Shown here one piece after another: positions 1 to 9,144 of a stretch of DNA of 64,000 nt (positions are counted from its first letter, which is position 1; each line of letters opens with the position of its first letter). The notes under the pieces were generated by a model, which saw nothing but the letters and a program-made list of their open reading frames with translations, had not been told where the DNA came from and did no database searches. The stretch is from an uncultured Clostridia bacterium (GTDB taxonomy: Bacteria; Bacillota; Clostridia; Christensenellales; Aristaeellaceae). Position numbers and translations under genes: made by a program. The DNA lies in NCBI GenBank assembly GCA_947631405.1, contig CANRLC010000005.1:1-64000 (forward strand), given 5' to 3'.

Positions 1-102
1 GGGAAGAGATGAAAACGCCCGAAAAGTGCTCCGTTGCAAGCGGATAGCGATCGCAATTCAACATATTCCAAACATCTTGAAGAACAAGGAAGGTGGCCTC
101 TC

Positions 103-1206
103 ATGAAAAGGATAAATGTTACAAGATCATCCATGCCATCTTTAGAAGAATATGAGGAAGAGATACGCCCTATTTTTGAAAGTCATCAGCTTACCAATAT
201 GGGACCAGTTTACAAGAAGTTTCAGAAACAGCTAATTGAATATTTGCAGGTTCCAGAGTTGTCGTTATTTGTAAATGGCCATATGGCGCTAGAAATGGCG
301 ATTGACGCATTGGGCTTGAAACAAGAGCAGGGCGAAGTTATTACAACCCCATTCACCTTTGTTTCGACGACACATGCTATATCGCGAAATCGTCTCAAAC
401 CTGTTTTTTGTGACATTCGACCCGATGATTATACGATAGACCCTGCAAAAATCGAACCGCTTATCACGGAGCACACCGTTGCGATCATCCCGGTACATGT
501 GTACGGGAATGTTTGCGATGTGGAAGCTATCCAGAAGATTGCTGAACAACATGGGATAAAGGTGATTTACGACGCGGCTCACGCATTTGGCGTGACGTAT
601 AAGGGAAAGGGCATTGGAAACTTTGGCGATGCGTCGATGTTCAGCTTTCATGCGACAAAGGTATTCAACACCATTGAGGGCGGCGCGATTGCGTTTCATG
701 ATAAAGCATATGGAATGCCGCTTCACGAGCTGAAAAACTTTGGAATTCACGATGAAGAGAATATTCCGGCCATCGGCGCAAACGCGAAGATGAACGAATT
801 CGCGGCAGCGATGGGAATCTGCAACCTGCGCAGAATGGACGAATGTTTGCGCAGACGGAAAGCGGCACATGACCGGTATTTTGAGCGGCTATCCGGAGTG
901 AAGGGAATCAAACTATGTGAGCCACAAAAGGAAGTGGTGCCCAATTATGCATATATGCCGGTTTGCTTTGATGAAACGGAGTTTGGAGCGACCAGAGACG
1001 AAGTATTCAGAAAACTGGCGGCACACGATATTTATGCGAGAAAGTATTTCTATCCGGCTGTCAACGAACTGAATTGTTATAAGTGCTATTCGGATCAGAA
1101 AACGCCGATTGCGCACAGAATCTCAACGCATGTTTTGACGCTTCCTATTTTTGAGGAGCTTAGCACAGACGAAGTGGACAGAATCTGCGATATCATCCTA
1201 CATTAA
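103..1206 (+). CDS. DegT/DnrJ/EryC1/StrS family aminotransferase
   Basis: PLP-dependent aminotransferase of 367 aa that would put an amino group on a nucleotide-linked keto-sugar. The N-terminal VTRSSMP and LTNMGP motifs resemble VioA/FdtB-type sugar aminotransferases. The PLP-contacting Asp lies in YDAAH (about D157) and the Schiff-base lysine in FHATK (about K186). The frame is open upstream to position 34, but ATG 103 has AAGGAAGGTGG at 86-95 and starts at the conserved region. The first about 100 bases may hold the 3' end of an upstream gene: one frame stops at 45-47, and another overlaps this start as ATGA; neither can be identified. First readable gene of the glycan cluster. The exact sugar substrate is unknown. 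Confidence 0.85.
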   Translation: MKRINVTRSSMPSLEEYEEEIRPIFESHQLTNMGPVYKKFQKQLIEYLQVPELSLFVNGHMALEMAIDALGLKQEQGEVITTPFTFVSTTHAISRNRLKPVFCDIRPDDYTIDPAKIEPLITEHTVAIIPVHVYGNVCDVEAIQKIAEQHGIKVIYDAAHAFGVTYKGKGIGNFGDASMFSFHATKVFNTIEGGAIAFHDKAYGMPLHELKNFGIHDEENIPAIGANAKMNEFAAAMGICNLRRMDECLRRRKAAHDRYFERLSGVKGIKLCEPQKEVVPNYAYMPVCFDETEFGATRDEVFRKLAAHDIYARKYFYPAVNELNCYKCYSDQKTPIAHRISTHVLTLPIFEELSTDEVDRICDIILH

Positions 1207-1249
1207 TTCAGATCTCTTTGCTGCAATCACAAGGATGTGAAGTAAATGT

Positions 1250-2095
1250 ATGCGTACCGAGTTTGTTTCGGCCAATGAATTCGATCACTTGACGGAAAGC
1301 CAAAAGATAAAGATCGCTCAGGCCATCGCTCACGATCGAACGGCAGTAGAAAGCGACAAACCGATTGTCGTGCGAAATACCTTTTATACAGTTTTTGGGA
1401 AGCGGGCGATTGATATTGTGGTGGCGCTTAGCGCGCTCATCGTTACGTTCCCAATCAACGCTTTTCTATTGGTTACAACGTACTTCGACGTTGGCCGCCC
1501 GGTTTTCTTTAAGCAAACGCGCATCGGGAAAGACGAAAAACGCTTTCAAATGGTTAAGTTTCGAAATATGACCAATGAAAGAGATGCAAACGGCGTACTG
1601 TTGCCCCCGGAACAGCGCGTGACGAAATGGGGCGCGTTGATCCGCAGATGTTCTCTGGATGAACTTCTAAATTTCTGGTGTATTCTCAAAGGAGACATGT
1701 CCATTATCGGGCCAAGGCCTTTGCCAGAAAAATACCTGGAAAGATTCAGCAAGCGTCATCGTCAGCGACATCTTGTCCGACCGGGGCTGGAATGCCCGTT
1801 TCACAGCGAGTCCATCCATGCGCTTGATTGGCAGACTCGCTTGGAAAATGACCTGTGGTATATCGAACACATGAGCTTTACCACAGACATCCGAATGTTT
1901 TTCTTGCTGGTGAAGAAGGCCTTCTCCCGGCAAGAGCGCGCGATGAGCGCCAACGGGCTTGTCGGTGAGCTGATGGGTTACGACACGAGCGGCAAGATCA
2001 TCGACTCCTATTGCATCCCCAGAAAATATCTGTCCTGTCTGGAGGACGAACTGAACGGAAACGCAAAAGTTTGTCACGGTTATGGTCAATTCTAA
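1250..2095 (+). CDS. Initiating sugar-phosphate transferase (bacterial sugar transferase family)
   Basis: A 281-aa member of the WcaJ/PglC-like family that moves a sugar-1-phosphate from its nucleotide carrier to undecaprenyl phosphate at the inner membrane face. One hydrophobic segment lies at about 52-76, followed by the cytoplasmic catalytic core with FKQTRIGK, VKFRNM, SLDELLNF and IIGPRP motifs. It has the short, single-anchor architecture, unlike the multi-spanning paralogue at 42976. A long C-terminal tail (about residues 215-281) has no obvious motif. AAGGATG precedes the ATG at a rather long spacing. It probably starts the lipid-linked unit later handled by the Wzx- and Wzy-like proteins of the same cluster. 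Confidence 0.85.
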   Translation: MRTEFVSANEFDHLTESQKIKIAQAIAHDRTAVESDKPIVVRNTFYTVFGKRAIDIVVALSALIVTFPINAFLLVTTYFDVGRPVFFKQTRIGKDEKRFQMVKFRNMTNERDANGVLLPPEQRVTKWGALIRRCSLDELLNFWCILKGDMSIIGPRPLPEKYLERFSKRHRQRHLVRPGLECPFHSESIHALDWQTRLENDLWYIEHMSFTTDIRMFFLLVKKAFSRQERAMSANGLVGELMGYDTSGKIIDSYCIPRKYLSCLEDELNGNAKVCHGYGQF

Positions 2096-2193
2096 GGGGA
2101 TGCTCGCCGATTCTTCGGCTAAGCCGGAACGGTGCGATGGATGCGCGCGGGCGCATGTTGACGATATGGCTGGACGAACGATGGAGAAAGAGT

Positions 2194-2964
2194 ATGCGTG
2201 ATTTTACATTAAATGTGCTGGCTGCAAACCCCGGAAGGACAGGGCTGTTCTTTGTTGGACAGGCGGGCTTCATTGCCCGCAGCGCAGGAGGACAGATTTT
2301 GGGCCTCGACTTGTATCTATCCGACTGTGTGGAGCGGGTCGAGCGCAGCAATGGTTATAAGCGTCTGCAGCCGAAACTGTTGGGTGCAGGTGATCTGACG
2401 TTCGACTTGCTCATTGCGACGCATCCGCATAGGGATCATTTTGATGTGGACAGCATTCCGTTGCTAATGGCGAACCGACGGACGCAGCTGTGCGCGTCAT
2501 TAAAATGTCGGCCGGATGTCGAGCGGATGGAGATCGAGGACGCACGGGTTCACTATGTGCGCCCTGGGGATCGGCATATCTGCGGCGATTTTGTTGTCGA
2601 TTTCATCCCCTGCGACCATGGCGCGGGCACGCCTGACGCCGTCGGTGCAGTGATCGCTGTGGACGGGAAGCGAATTTGCGCCGTCGGAGATACCTGCCTC
2701 CGGCACGATTGGATACAGGCATATCAAACAAAAGGGCCGTTTGACGTGCTGATTGCGCCAATCAATGGCACCTATGGAAACCTGAACGAACGGGAGTGCG
2801 CGCAATTGAGCGGCGCGCTACGACCGAAGCTTGTCATTCCCTGCCACTTTGGAATGTTCGCTTCTCATGGCGGAAATCCCGGATTATTCAAGTCGATCAT
2901 GGACGGTGAATACCCGGATTTGCGATACGAATTCATGTGCCCGGGCGAAGGGTTGTTTCTTTGA
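2194..2964 (+). CDS. MBL-fold hydrolase (UlaG-like)
   Basis: Metallo-beta-lactamase-fold protein of 256 aa. The metal signature HxHxDH is present as H77, H79, D81 and H82 (THPHRDHFD). Further likely metal ligands lie in CDHGAG, AVGDTC and IPCHFG. The overall pattern recalls the UlaG/lactonase branch. The frame runs upstream into the sugar transferase, but ATG 2194 has GGAG 7 bases before it and begins at the conserved fold. It sits between the sugar transferase and an ATP-grasp gene, so it may cleave a lactone, phosphodiester or acyl intermediate of the glycan precursor. The substrate cannot be deduced. Confidence 0.75.
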   Translation: MRDFTLNVLAANPGRTGLFFVGQAGFIARSAGGQILGLDLYLSDCVERVERSNGYKRLQPKLLGAGDLTFDLLIATHPHRDHFDVDSIPLLMANRRTQLCASLKCRPDVERMEIEDARVHYVRPGDRHICGDFVVDFIPCDHGAGTPDAVGAVIAVDGKRICAVGDTCLRHDWIQAYQTKGPFDVLIAPINGTYGNLNERECAQLSGALRPKLVIPCHFGMFASHGGNPGLFKSIMDGEYPDLRYEFMCPGEGLFL

Positions 2965-3003
2965 TGAAGCATACCGAAAGCGCAAAAAGGAGGTTTGCGA
3001 AAA

Positions 3004-4272
3004 ATGAATGAGGATTTGGCCGGGAAGAAGCTCTTGATTCTGGGCGGAAACCCGGAAACTTTGCCGTTGGTTGAGATTGCCAACGCGATGGGTGTGAAGA
3101 CGATCGTCACGAGCTTTCGGGAGAGCGATCCGGCAAAGAAAGCGGCGTGGAAAAGCTTCAACGTGGACGGTATGGACGTGCCGGGACTCATTGCTCTGGC
3201 CCATCAGGAGGCGGTGGATGGCGTCCTTGTGGGCGTGGCCGACGTCCTCGTCCCATCATATTGCAAGGTTTGCGCAGCGCTAGGACTGCCCAGTTATGCT
3301 ACAGAGGATATTGTAAACGTTTTTGCCTTTAAGGATACGTTCAAGGCGACATGTGAGCGCTACGGCGTACACGGAATTCCCGAATACTATCTGGATGCCG
3401 AGTTGAGGCCGGAAGATGTCGCCAAGATCGACTATCCCGTCGTGGTTAAGCCAGTCGACGGCTTCAGCGGAATTGGCATGTCAGTCGTCTACAACGAAAA
3501 TGAGCTGCGGCCCGCAGTTCAGAAGGCGCTGAACGCTTCCATCAAAAAGCGCTTCATTGTAGAAAAGTATATGCAATGTGACGATGTGGGCATTTACTAT
3601 ACGTTCAAGGACGGATACTGCAGTTTGTCGTGTATATATGATCGATTCACCACAGAAGAACAGCGCGGATTAAGCCGGGTATGCCTTGGCGGCATTTACC
3701 CATCAAAACATATTAATGATTATTATGAAAGGATGCATGACAATGCGATTCGAATGTTTAGGGATATAGGAGTTAAGGACGGCGTGCTAATGATCTCTGC
3801 TTTTTATGCAGATGGTGAGTTTTATGTTTACGACCCAGGTTTCCGACTTCAAGGAGAAGCGCCGCATCTGTTGCTCAAGGCTATACATGGATATGATCAA
3901 CGTGAGATGTTAATTCGTTTTGCGTTAACTGGCTCTATAGGCGAGATTGATTTGCAGAAAATAGATGATCCCCGGCTTAGCGGGAAGGCGGCAGCAACAC
4001 TGTGGATTCTGCTTCGGGAAGGGATAATCGGGGAAATAAAAGGCTTTGAAGAGATTGAAAAAGAGCCTTTCGTAAAAGCAAATGTACAGCGACTTCATGT
4101 GGGTGATCATGTCTTGCATGAGTGGATCGGAACGGAGAAACAGGTATTGACGCGCTTCTATGTTGTCTGCGAGGATAAGCCCCAGCTGATTAACACTTTG
4201 CGTAGATATGTCTCGTTGATTCGGGTTTTGGACACGGATGGAAAAGACATGGTTATTCCTAGCTTTGTATGA
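3004..4272 (+). CDS. ATP-grasp ligase
   Basis: A 422-aa ATP-grasp protein related to the carbamoyl-phosphate synthase/PurK group. The N-terminal preATP-grasp Rossmann-like half opens with KLLILGGNPETLPLV. The ATP-grasp half contains FKDTFKATCERYGV, YPVVVKPVDGFSGIGM and FIVEKYM, with the metal-binding part around VYDPGFRLQGE. Such enzymes form an acyl-phosphate and couple it to an amine or thiol. Start ATG 3004 has AAAGGAGG 10 bases upstream; a TTG lies in frame at 2995. The aminotransferase and MBL hydrolase nearby suggest it attaches an amino acid or other acid to an amino sugar, but this is inference. Confidence 0.75.
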   Translation: MNEDLAGKKLLILGGNPETLPLVEIANAMGVKTIVTSFRESDPAKKAAWKSFNVDGMDVPGLIALAHQEAVDGVLVGVADVLVPSYCKVCAALGLPSYATEDIVNVFAFKDTFKATCERYGVHGIPEYYLDAELRPEDVAKIDYPVVVKPVDGFSGIGMSVVYNENELRPAVQKALNASIKKRFIVEKYMQCDDVGIYYTFKDGYCSLSCIYDRFTTEEQRGLSRVCLGGIYPSKHINDYYERMHDNAIRMFRDIGVKDGVLMISAFYADGEFYVYDPGFRLQGEAPHLLLKAIHGYDQREMLIRFALTGSIGEIDLQKIDDPRLSGKAAATLWILLREGIIGEIKGFEEIEKEPFVKANVQRLHVGDHVLHEWIGTEKQVLTRFYVVCEDKPQLINTLRRYVSLIRVLDTDGKDMVIPSFV

Positions 4273-4395
4273 GCAGGGAAGTTCGTTAAGATCGTGCAGA
4301 TAGGGTGGTTTTAACTGTAGCTTCATAAAGCACATGGATAACGTGCTAACAGAGATTTGAAATAAGCATCAAATTCAAGTCTCACGGGGGAAACT

Positions 4396-5166
4396 ATGCA
4401 TAAACAGGTATTGAAGAATAAAGTCATCGTCATATCTGGAGGCACTAAGGGCGTAGGGAAGACGATGGCTGAAGAATGCGCGATGCGCGGTGCTCGGGTA
4501 GTTATTGGCGGCCGGGATGAGGCTGCTGCAAAGAATTCGCTGCGACTGATTCATTCTTATGGCAGCGATGGTATGTTTGTCCACACTGAACTCATCAATG
4601 TGGACGACTGTCGTAAATTGCTGGATGCAGCCTATGATCGTTATGGAAAGGTGGATGGGCTTTTCAATTACGCGGGAATAACGCCAATCTCGCCACTTGA
4701 CACCTGCTCGCAGGAGACGTTCGACGCGGTGATGGACGTCAATTTTCGCGCGGCATTCTTCTGTTGCCAACAGGCGATCAAGTACATGCGCATCAACGGA
4801 GGCGGCTCTATTGTGCTGACGGGTTCTGCGCACGCATGGGGCGGTCAGAAGGACAGGGCGGCCTACGCCTGTTCCAAGGGCGTGCTACGGATTCTGATGG
4901 AGCACATCGCACACAACTACGCGACGGAGCATATCCGCTGCAACTATCTGACGCTTGGGTGGACCCCGACGGAGGGCGAGGTCTCGCTGCGGAAATCTCA
5001 GGGGGAAAGCGAAAAAGAACTGCGCGCGCGGGCCGCGCACATTCTGCCGATGGGAAGGATGTGCGAGCGCACCGATTACATCGAGGCGATCGTCTATCTT
5101 CTCTCCGATGCGTCCTGTATGATGACGGGAAGCACCTTCCGTGTGACCGCTGGAGAGTACATCTGA
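4396..5166 (+). CDS. Short-chain dehydrogenase/reductase (SDR)
   Basis: Classical SDR of 256 aa, the usual family length. The cofactor motif is GGTKGVGK (15-22), followed by NYAGI (91-95) in place of the usual NNAG. The catalytic Ser-Tyr-Lys is visible as S144, Y157 and K161 (YACSK). The basic residue in GGRDEA after beta-2 makes NADP(H) plausible. It lies 123 bp downstream of the ATP-grasp gene. It could reduce or oxidise a sugar intermediate. Because no phosphonoacetaldehyde reductase or transaminase is visible near the PEP mutase genes, it is also a weak candidate for that step. Confidence 0.8.
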   Translation: MHKQVLKNKVIVISGGTKGVGKTMAEECAMRGARVVIGGRDEAAAKNSLRLIHSYGSDGMFVHTELINVDDCRKLLDAAYDRYGKVDGLFNYAGITPISPLDTCSQETFDAVMDVNFRAAFFCCQQAIKYMRINGGGSIVLTGSAHAWGGQKDRAAYACSKGVLRILMEHIAHNYATEHIRCNYLTLGWTPTEGEVSLRKSQGESEKELRARAAHILPMGRMCERTDYIEAIVYLLSDASCMMTGSTFRVTAGEYI

Positions 5167-5582
5167 GCGCGGTAGAGTTTGGGGAGGATAAATCCTTAAT
5201 CGAAAACTTGAAGGAAGTGTAAAAGGCGTTGGGCGGAAAATCTTCCGAAAATTCAAACGCATTTGCGGTAAAATGACATGCCTTCCTTTCTTGCTTATAG
5301 GACGCGGCTTGGCGCAGTTCGCCACAAGGATTTTATCCTCTGTGACGAAGACGTGAATGAGTCATCTGTCATCGCATTATGAAGCGCTTTGAAGATCAGA
5401 ATACGAAACTGTGCGTGCTGTTGTTTGAAATTGCCGCCGCCGGAAGAGCGGGGAAGCAAGCGGAGTCATATTGCTATCGCGATCCAAATCGACCCTATTC
5501 GAAGTATAAAGCAAAGCACTTTCGCAAGAACGCATAGCCCCCAGTACGCTTGCGAGAAATAACAAAGCGAGGGATGAGACAG
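5167..5582 (+). other. Gene-poor stretch in the glycan cluster
   Basis: About 415 bases separate the SDR and the next confident gene. One small open frame (5379-5537, 52 codons from ATG) has no convincing ribosome binding site and no recognisable motif, so it is not called. No strong hairpin terminator is seen, so the cluster may still be one transcript. A separate promoter is possible, but no convincing -35/-10 pair was identified. Confidence 0.4.
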
Positions 5583-7115
5583 ATGTCGCCAGAATATATC
5601 GTCGTCCAGGCGGGCGGCAGGGGAAGCAGGCTCGGCCGCCTCACCGAGAACAAGCCTAAAGCGCTTGTTCCAGTAGACAACCTTCCGATGCTGTTTCACC
5701 TGTTTCGTCAGTTTCCAGACAAGCGATTCATCATCGTCTCCGATTATCAATCGGACGTCATGCGAAAGTATTTGAACGCTTTCGCTGACGTCCGGTTTTT
5801 GGTCGTGGAGGTGCATGGCGCGCACGGAACATGCGCGGGGCTGCACAAAGCGTTGTCGAAGATTCCGGACGGCGAAGCGTTCATGTTGATTTGGTCTGAC
5901 CTGGTGTTGCCGCCCGACTTTGAATTGCCGAGGTCAAACGGGAACTATATCGGTCTGTCAAAGGGATTCCCTTGCCGGTGGCGCTATCAAAACGGGTGCT
6001 TTGAAGAGACAGAGTCGCGCGAGACGGGTGTGGCAGGCCTTTTCATATTTGAGGACAATCGCTTCTTGAAGGAAGTGCCGGAAGAAGGAGAGTTTGTCCG
6101 TTGGTTAAAGGGGCAAGAGCTTGCATTCAAACCTCTCTCGTTGGAACGGACGCACGAATACGGTCTGCTGTCCGTAGTCGAAAATGCAGAGGAAGCCGTT
6201 GCTGGGTATCGATGCCGCCCGTTTAACCGAATTGAGATCAGCGAGGACGGCAAGCGTCTTACGAAAATTGGCGTCGATGCGCAGGGACAGGCCTTAGCGG
6301 AGAGAGAGAAGCAATGGTATCAATTTGTCGAGGCAAAGGGGTATCCGCATATCCCGCGCATCTACGGCTACGAGCCGTTTGTCATGCAGCGAATCAAGGG
6401 CAAAAATATATTCGCTTACAATCTGAACAGATCGCAAAAAGAAGCGGTGCTGAAAAAGCTGATCGAGAGCCTGAGAACGCTCCACGGCTTGGGCGACGCC
6501 CCGACGGACTGGTTCAGCGTACACGACGCCTATATTGGCAAAACGTGGAGGCGGCTGGATAAAATCCGTGATCTTGTGCCGTTCGCGGATCGAGAATATA
6601 TCGTCGTCAACGGAAAGCGTTGTAGAAACGTATTTTACCATAAAGATCAGATTGAACGGATGTTTGAGCGCTGCGCTTGCGAGAAATTTGTGTTTCTTCA
6701 CGGAGACGCAACCTTCTCAAACCTGATCTTGAATGAGAAAATGGATCCAGTGTTGATTGATCCGCGAGGGTATTTTGGGTACACGACGTTTTACGGCGAT
6801 CCTTCCTACGATTGGGCGAAGCTGTATTATTCGATCGTGGGGAATTATGACCAGTTTAACCAAAAGCGCTTTCGCTTGAAAATCCAGCAGGAGAGCGTCG
6901 AACTATCCATTCAGTCAAACGGTTGGGAGGACATGGAGGCGCTGTTCTTCTCCCTTTTAGGTGGCGAAGTGGACAGAAGATATATTCGGTTGCTCCATGC
7001 GATCATTTGGCTATCGCTGACTACCTATGCGTGGGAAGACTACGACTCGATTTGCGGTGCGTTCTACAACGGTCTATATTACCTTGAAGACATTTTGGCT
7101 TTAGGAGAATGGTAA
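5583..7115 (+). CDS. Nucleotidyltransferase-phosphotransferase (APH-like kinase) fusion
   Basis: Two enzymes in one chain of 510 aa. Residues 1 to about 225 are a sugar nucleotidyltransferase domain with the glycine-rich loop VVQAGGRGSRLG and the KPKALVPV segment. The C-terminal half is an APH/choline-kinase-fold phosphotransferase: the catalytic HGDATFSN motif begins at about residue 373 and the metal-binding Asp is in LIDPRG at about 392. ATG 5583 has an AGCGAGGG site 11 bases upstream and directly precedes the conserved fold. The stop codon overlaps the next start (TAATG). With the SIS and HAD genes it looks like a kinase plus nucleotidyltransferase for sugar activation. The LicA/LicC pair of choline activation is the main alternative. 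Confidence 0.75.
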   Translation: MSPEYIVVQAGGRGSRLGRLTENKPKALVPVDNLPMLFHLFRQFPDKRFIIVSDYQSDVMRKYLNAFADVRFLVVEVHGAHGTCAGLHKALSKIPDGEAFMLIWSDLVLPPDFELPRSNGNYIGLSKGFPCRWRYQNGCFEETESRETGVAGLFIFEDNRFLKEVPEEGEFVRWLKGQELAFKPLSLERTHEYGLLSVVENAEEAVAGYRCRPFNRIEISEDGKRLTKIGVDAQGQALAEREKQWYQFVEAKGYPHIPRIYGYEPFVMQRIKGKNIFAYNLNRSQKEAVLKKLIESLRTLHGLGDAPTDWFSVHDAYIGKTWRRLDKIRDLVPFADREYIVVNGKRCRNVFYHKDQIERMFERCACEKFVFLHGDATFSNLILNEKMDPVLIDPRGYFGYTTFYGDPSYDWAKLYYSIVGNYDQFNQKRFRLKIQQESVELSIQSNGWEDMEALFFSLLGGEVDRRYIRLLHAIIWLSLTTYAWEDYDSICGAFYNGLYYLEDILALGEW

Positions 7116-7699
7116 TGGAGCAGTATTTTGAAAACACAGTCCGGATATTGAGCGATTCAATACACAGCATTGACGTCCGGGAATTTGGAGCGCTCGTTGA
7201 CGCTTGCGAGCTTACGCTGCGCGCAGGCGGGCGGATTGTCGCTTCGGGGCTGGGAAAAAATGTGCCTGTTTGTGAAAAGTTTGTGGGCGCAATGGTTTCG
7301 CTCGGGATGGAAGCCAATTTTATGCACACCAATTCCGCCGTCCACGGGGATTTGGGTATGGTGCGCAAAGGGGATCTCGTCATCGTTTTAAGCAAAAGCG
7401 GCACCACGGCGGAGACGGTATATCTGGTGAATCTGCTGCAGGAGCGCGGATGTGAAATCTGGCCGTTGACGTTTAACCGCGACTGCGCGATTGTGCGGGA
7501 AATCGGCCATTGTGTTGCGCTTTCCCTCGAGCACGAGGGAGACCCGTGGAACATATTGCCGAATCATTCTACAGTTCTGAATCTTGTGGTGTTACAGACG
7601 CTCGCTATGACGCTGGCGAAGAGAATGAACATCCGTTTGGAGGACTTTCGGGCAAATCATCCGGGCGGGGCGATCGGCGCCCGGTTGAAGGAAAGGTGA
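7115..7699 (+). CDS. SIS-domain sugar-phosphate isomerase (KdsD/GutQ/KpsF-like)
   Basis: Single SIS domain of 194 aa, lacking the CBS pair of full-length KdsD. The motifs GLGKNV, HGDLGM, LSKSGTTAE and C-terminal NHPGGAIGARL match the D-arabinose-5-phosphate isomerase group rather than GmhA. The likely reaction is ribulose-5-phosphate to arabinose-5-phosphate. ATG 7115 is preferred over 7109 because AGGAG (7103-7107) then lies 7 bases away, and the start overlaps the upstream stop, pointing to translational coupling. No KDO synthesis genes are visible, so the product probably feeds the fusion kinase next door. Confidence 0.75.
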   Translation: MEQYFENTVRILSDSIHSIDVREFGALVDACELTLRAGGRIVASGLGKNVPVCEKFVGAMVSLGMEANFMHTNSAVHGDLGMVRKGDLVIVLSKSGTTAETVYLVNLLQERGCEIWPLTFNRDCAIVREIGHCVALSLEHEGDPWNILPNHSTVLNLVVLQTLAMTLAKRMNIRLEDFRANHPGGAIGARLKER

Positions 7700-7704
7700 T
7701 TTCC

Positions 7705-8115
7705 ATGATTTTGACCGACGAGGGCCTGAATCTTGCGCTGTCGAGGCTGCCGCATACATGGATTCTCGATTTGGACGGCACACTTGTAAAGCACAACGGC
7801 TATAAGACGGATGGTGCGGATTCCTTTCTGGAAGGCGCAAAGGAATTCCTCATGAGCATCGATGAAAAAGATATGATCATTCTTCTGACTTCACGCGGGG
7901 AGGACGTTCGTGCGGAAACGGAAGCCTTCCTGCACGCGCATCAGATTCGGTTCGACGCAATCCTATATAACGTGCCCTACGGTGAGCGCATTGTGATCAA
8001 CGATGATAAGCCGTCTGGCCTTGGAACAGCGGTAGCGATACGGAAGGCGCGAGACGCTGCGCTGTATATTCAGGCGTCCATCGATGAAGCCCGCGCAATG
8101 CAAAGAGAGCTGTAG
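7705..8115 (+). CDS. HAD-like phosphatase of capsule-cluster type
   Basis: Small HAD-superfamily protein of 136 aa. Motif I is DLDGTL with the nucleophile at about D22 and general acid at about D24. Motif II is in LLTSR, and the acidic motif near the end is NDDKPSG. No large cap domain is present, as in other small glycan-cluster phosphatases. ATG 7705 is chosen because GAAAGGTG precedes it and the fold starts here; the longer open frame from 7510 overlaps the SIS gene. It would remove the phosphate left after kinase action, in the way GmhB does in heptose pathways. Confidence 0.75.
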   Translation: MILTDEGLNLALSRLPHTWILDLDGTLVKHNGYKTDGADSFLEGAKEFLMSIDEKDMIILLTSRGEDVRAETEAFLHAHQIRFDAILYNVPYGERIVINDDKPSGLGTAVAIRKARDAALYIQASIDEARAMQREL

Positions 8116-8157
8116 TCGGACTGGAAAAACGTCGGTGTAAGCGAGAGGACGTGTACG

Positions 8158-9144
8158 ATGAGCGATTACTTGAAATATAACGGACTTAAGAAAACCGTGC
8201 GCAACCGAATTAAGACATGGGGTGGCGCATGGTGGGGCGCGTGGATTTTTGCAAAGCTGCTGCGCCGGAACAAGCACACCCATTATGTGGTGGTTCCCCC
8301 CGGCATAGGCGATACGATATGCGCGCTGGCTTTTCTGCGGGCATATAGGGAGAAAGAGAAGCTCTCCCATGTCACGCTTGTGGGCGGCGCCAATACGACC
8401 AAGCAGCTTTGCGCCTTCTATGGCGATTTGGTTGATGACCTCATCATCCTGAGCAGGAACGCAGATTTAAGCCTGCTGTATTTCCCGGGAACCTACTTTG
8501 GACAATGGCTCTGCGCGTACAGTTGCCGGCCTAGAATTACAATCGCCCATTATCTCTGCAATATTCCGCAGCGAAACGTATGGGACAACTCATATTTCTG
8601 CCTGCAGGATTTCATCAAATGCATGTCCTATCAAATCGGCCCTGACGCACTGCCGGAACATCCGCATGTTCCACAGGTGGACGTGAGCAAACTCATACGC
8701 AGATACGGTGTTGAAAAGGACAAGACCGTCTTCCTCAATCCATACGCAAACGCGGTGAAATTGGATGTAAAGAACCTGTTTAAGCATATCGCGGAAGCGC
8801 TGATCGAGAGGGGCTATCGCGTTCTTACCCTTACAGCGCATGAAGCGCAGCATCCCGTTGAGGGCACGCAGGCGCTGCTTTGCGATCTAAGCGAAGCCTT
8901 TCGGCTGGCGGAGTATGGCGGAACCCTCATCGGGCTGCGGAGCGGCTTTTTAGACCTGATGGTTTTTGCAAAGTGCAGAATGATTCCAATCGACGACGAT
9001 GCTTATGGCAGAAAAGAGTTTTTTAAGCTAGAAAAGTGGGGCGTCAACAAGGACTGCCATACCGTTACATACAAAACAGAGGAGCAAGCGCTTGCAGAAA
9101 TCCTAGAAAAAATGGAGATATTCGCGGGAGGCGAGAGTTGTTGA
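8158..9144 (+). CDS. Glycosyltransferase family 9-like (heptosyltransferase-like) protein
   Basis: A 328-aa protein with a GT-B-like layout. The early VVVPPGIGDTICALAF motif is typical of ADP-heptose:LPS heptosyltransferase relatives. A second Rossmann-like half starts near VFLNPYANAVK, with a C-terminal donor-site region around GGTLIGLRSGF. AGAGGA lies about 10 bases before ATG. It sits straight after the nucleotidyltransferase-kinase, SIS and HAD genes, so it is the best candidate to use the sugar nucleotide they make. Gram-positive GT9-like proteins are poorly characterised; donor and acceptor are unknown. Confidence 0.65.
   Translation: MSDYLKYNGLKKTVRNRIKTWGGAWWGAWIFAKLLRRNKHTHYVVVPPGIGDTICALAFLRAYREKEKLSHVTLVGGANTTKQLCAFYGDLVDDLIILSRNADLSLLYFPGTYFGQWLCAYSCRPRITIAHYLCNIPQRNVWDNSYFCLQDFIKCMSYQIGPDALPEHPHVPQVDVSKLIRRYGVEKDKTVFLNPYANAVKLDVKNLFKHIAEALIERGYRVLTLTAHEAQHPVEGTQALLCDLSEAFRLAEYGGTLIGLRSGFLDLMVFAKCRMIPIDDDAYGRKEFFKLEKWGVNKDCHTVTYKTEEQALAEILEKMEIFAGGESC

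Noticed and set aside
5379-5537. Small frame of 52 codons in the gap before the nucleotidyltransferase-kinase
   Set aside because: No ribosome binding site and no recognisable sequence; could be a remnant but cannot be supported.
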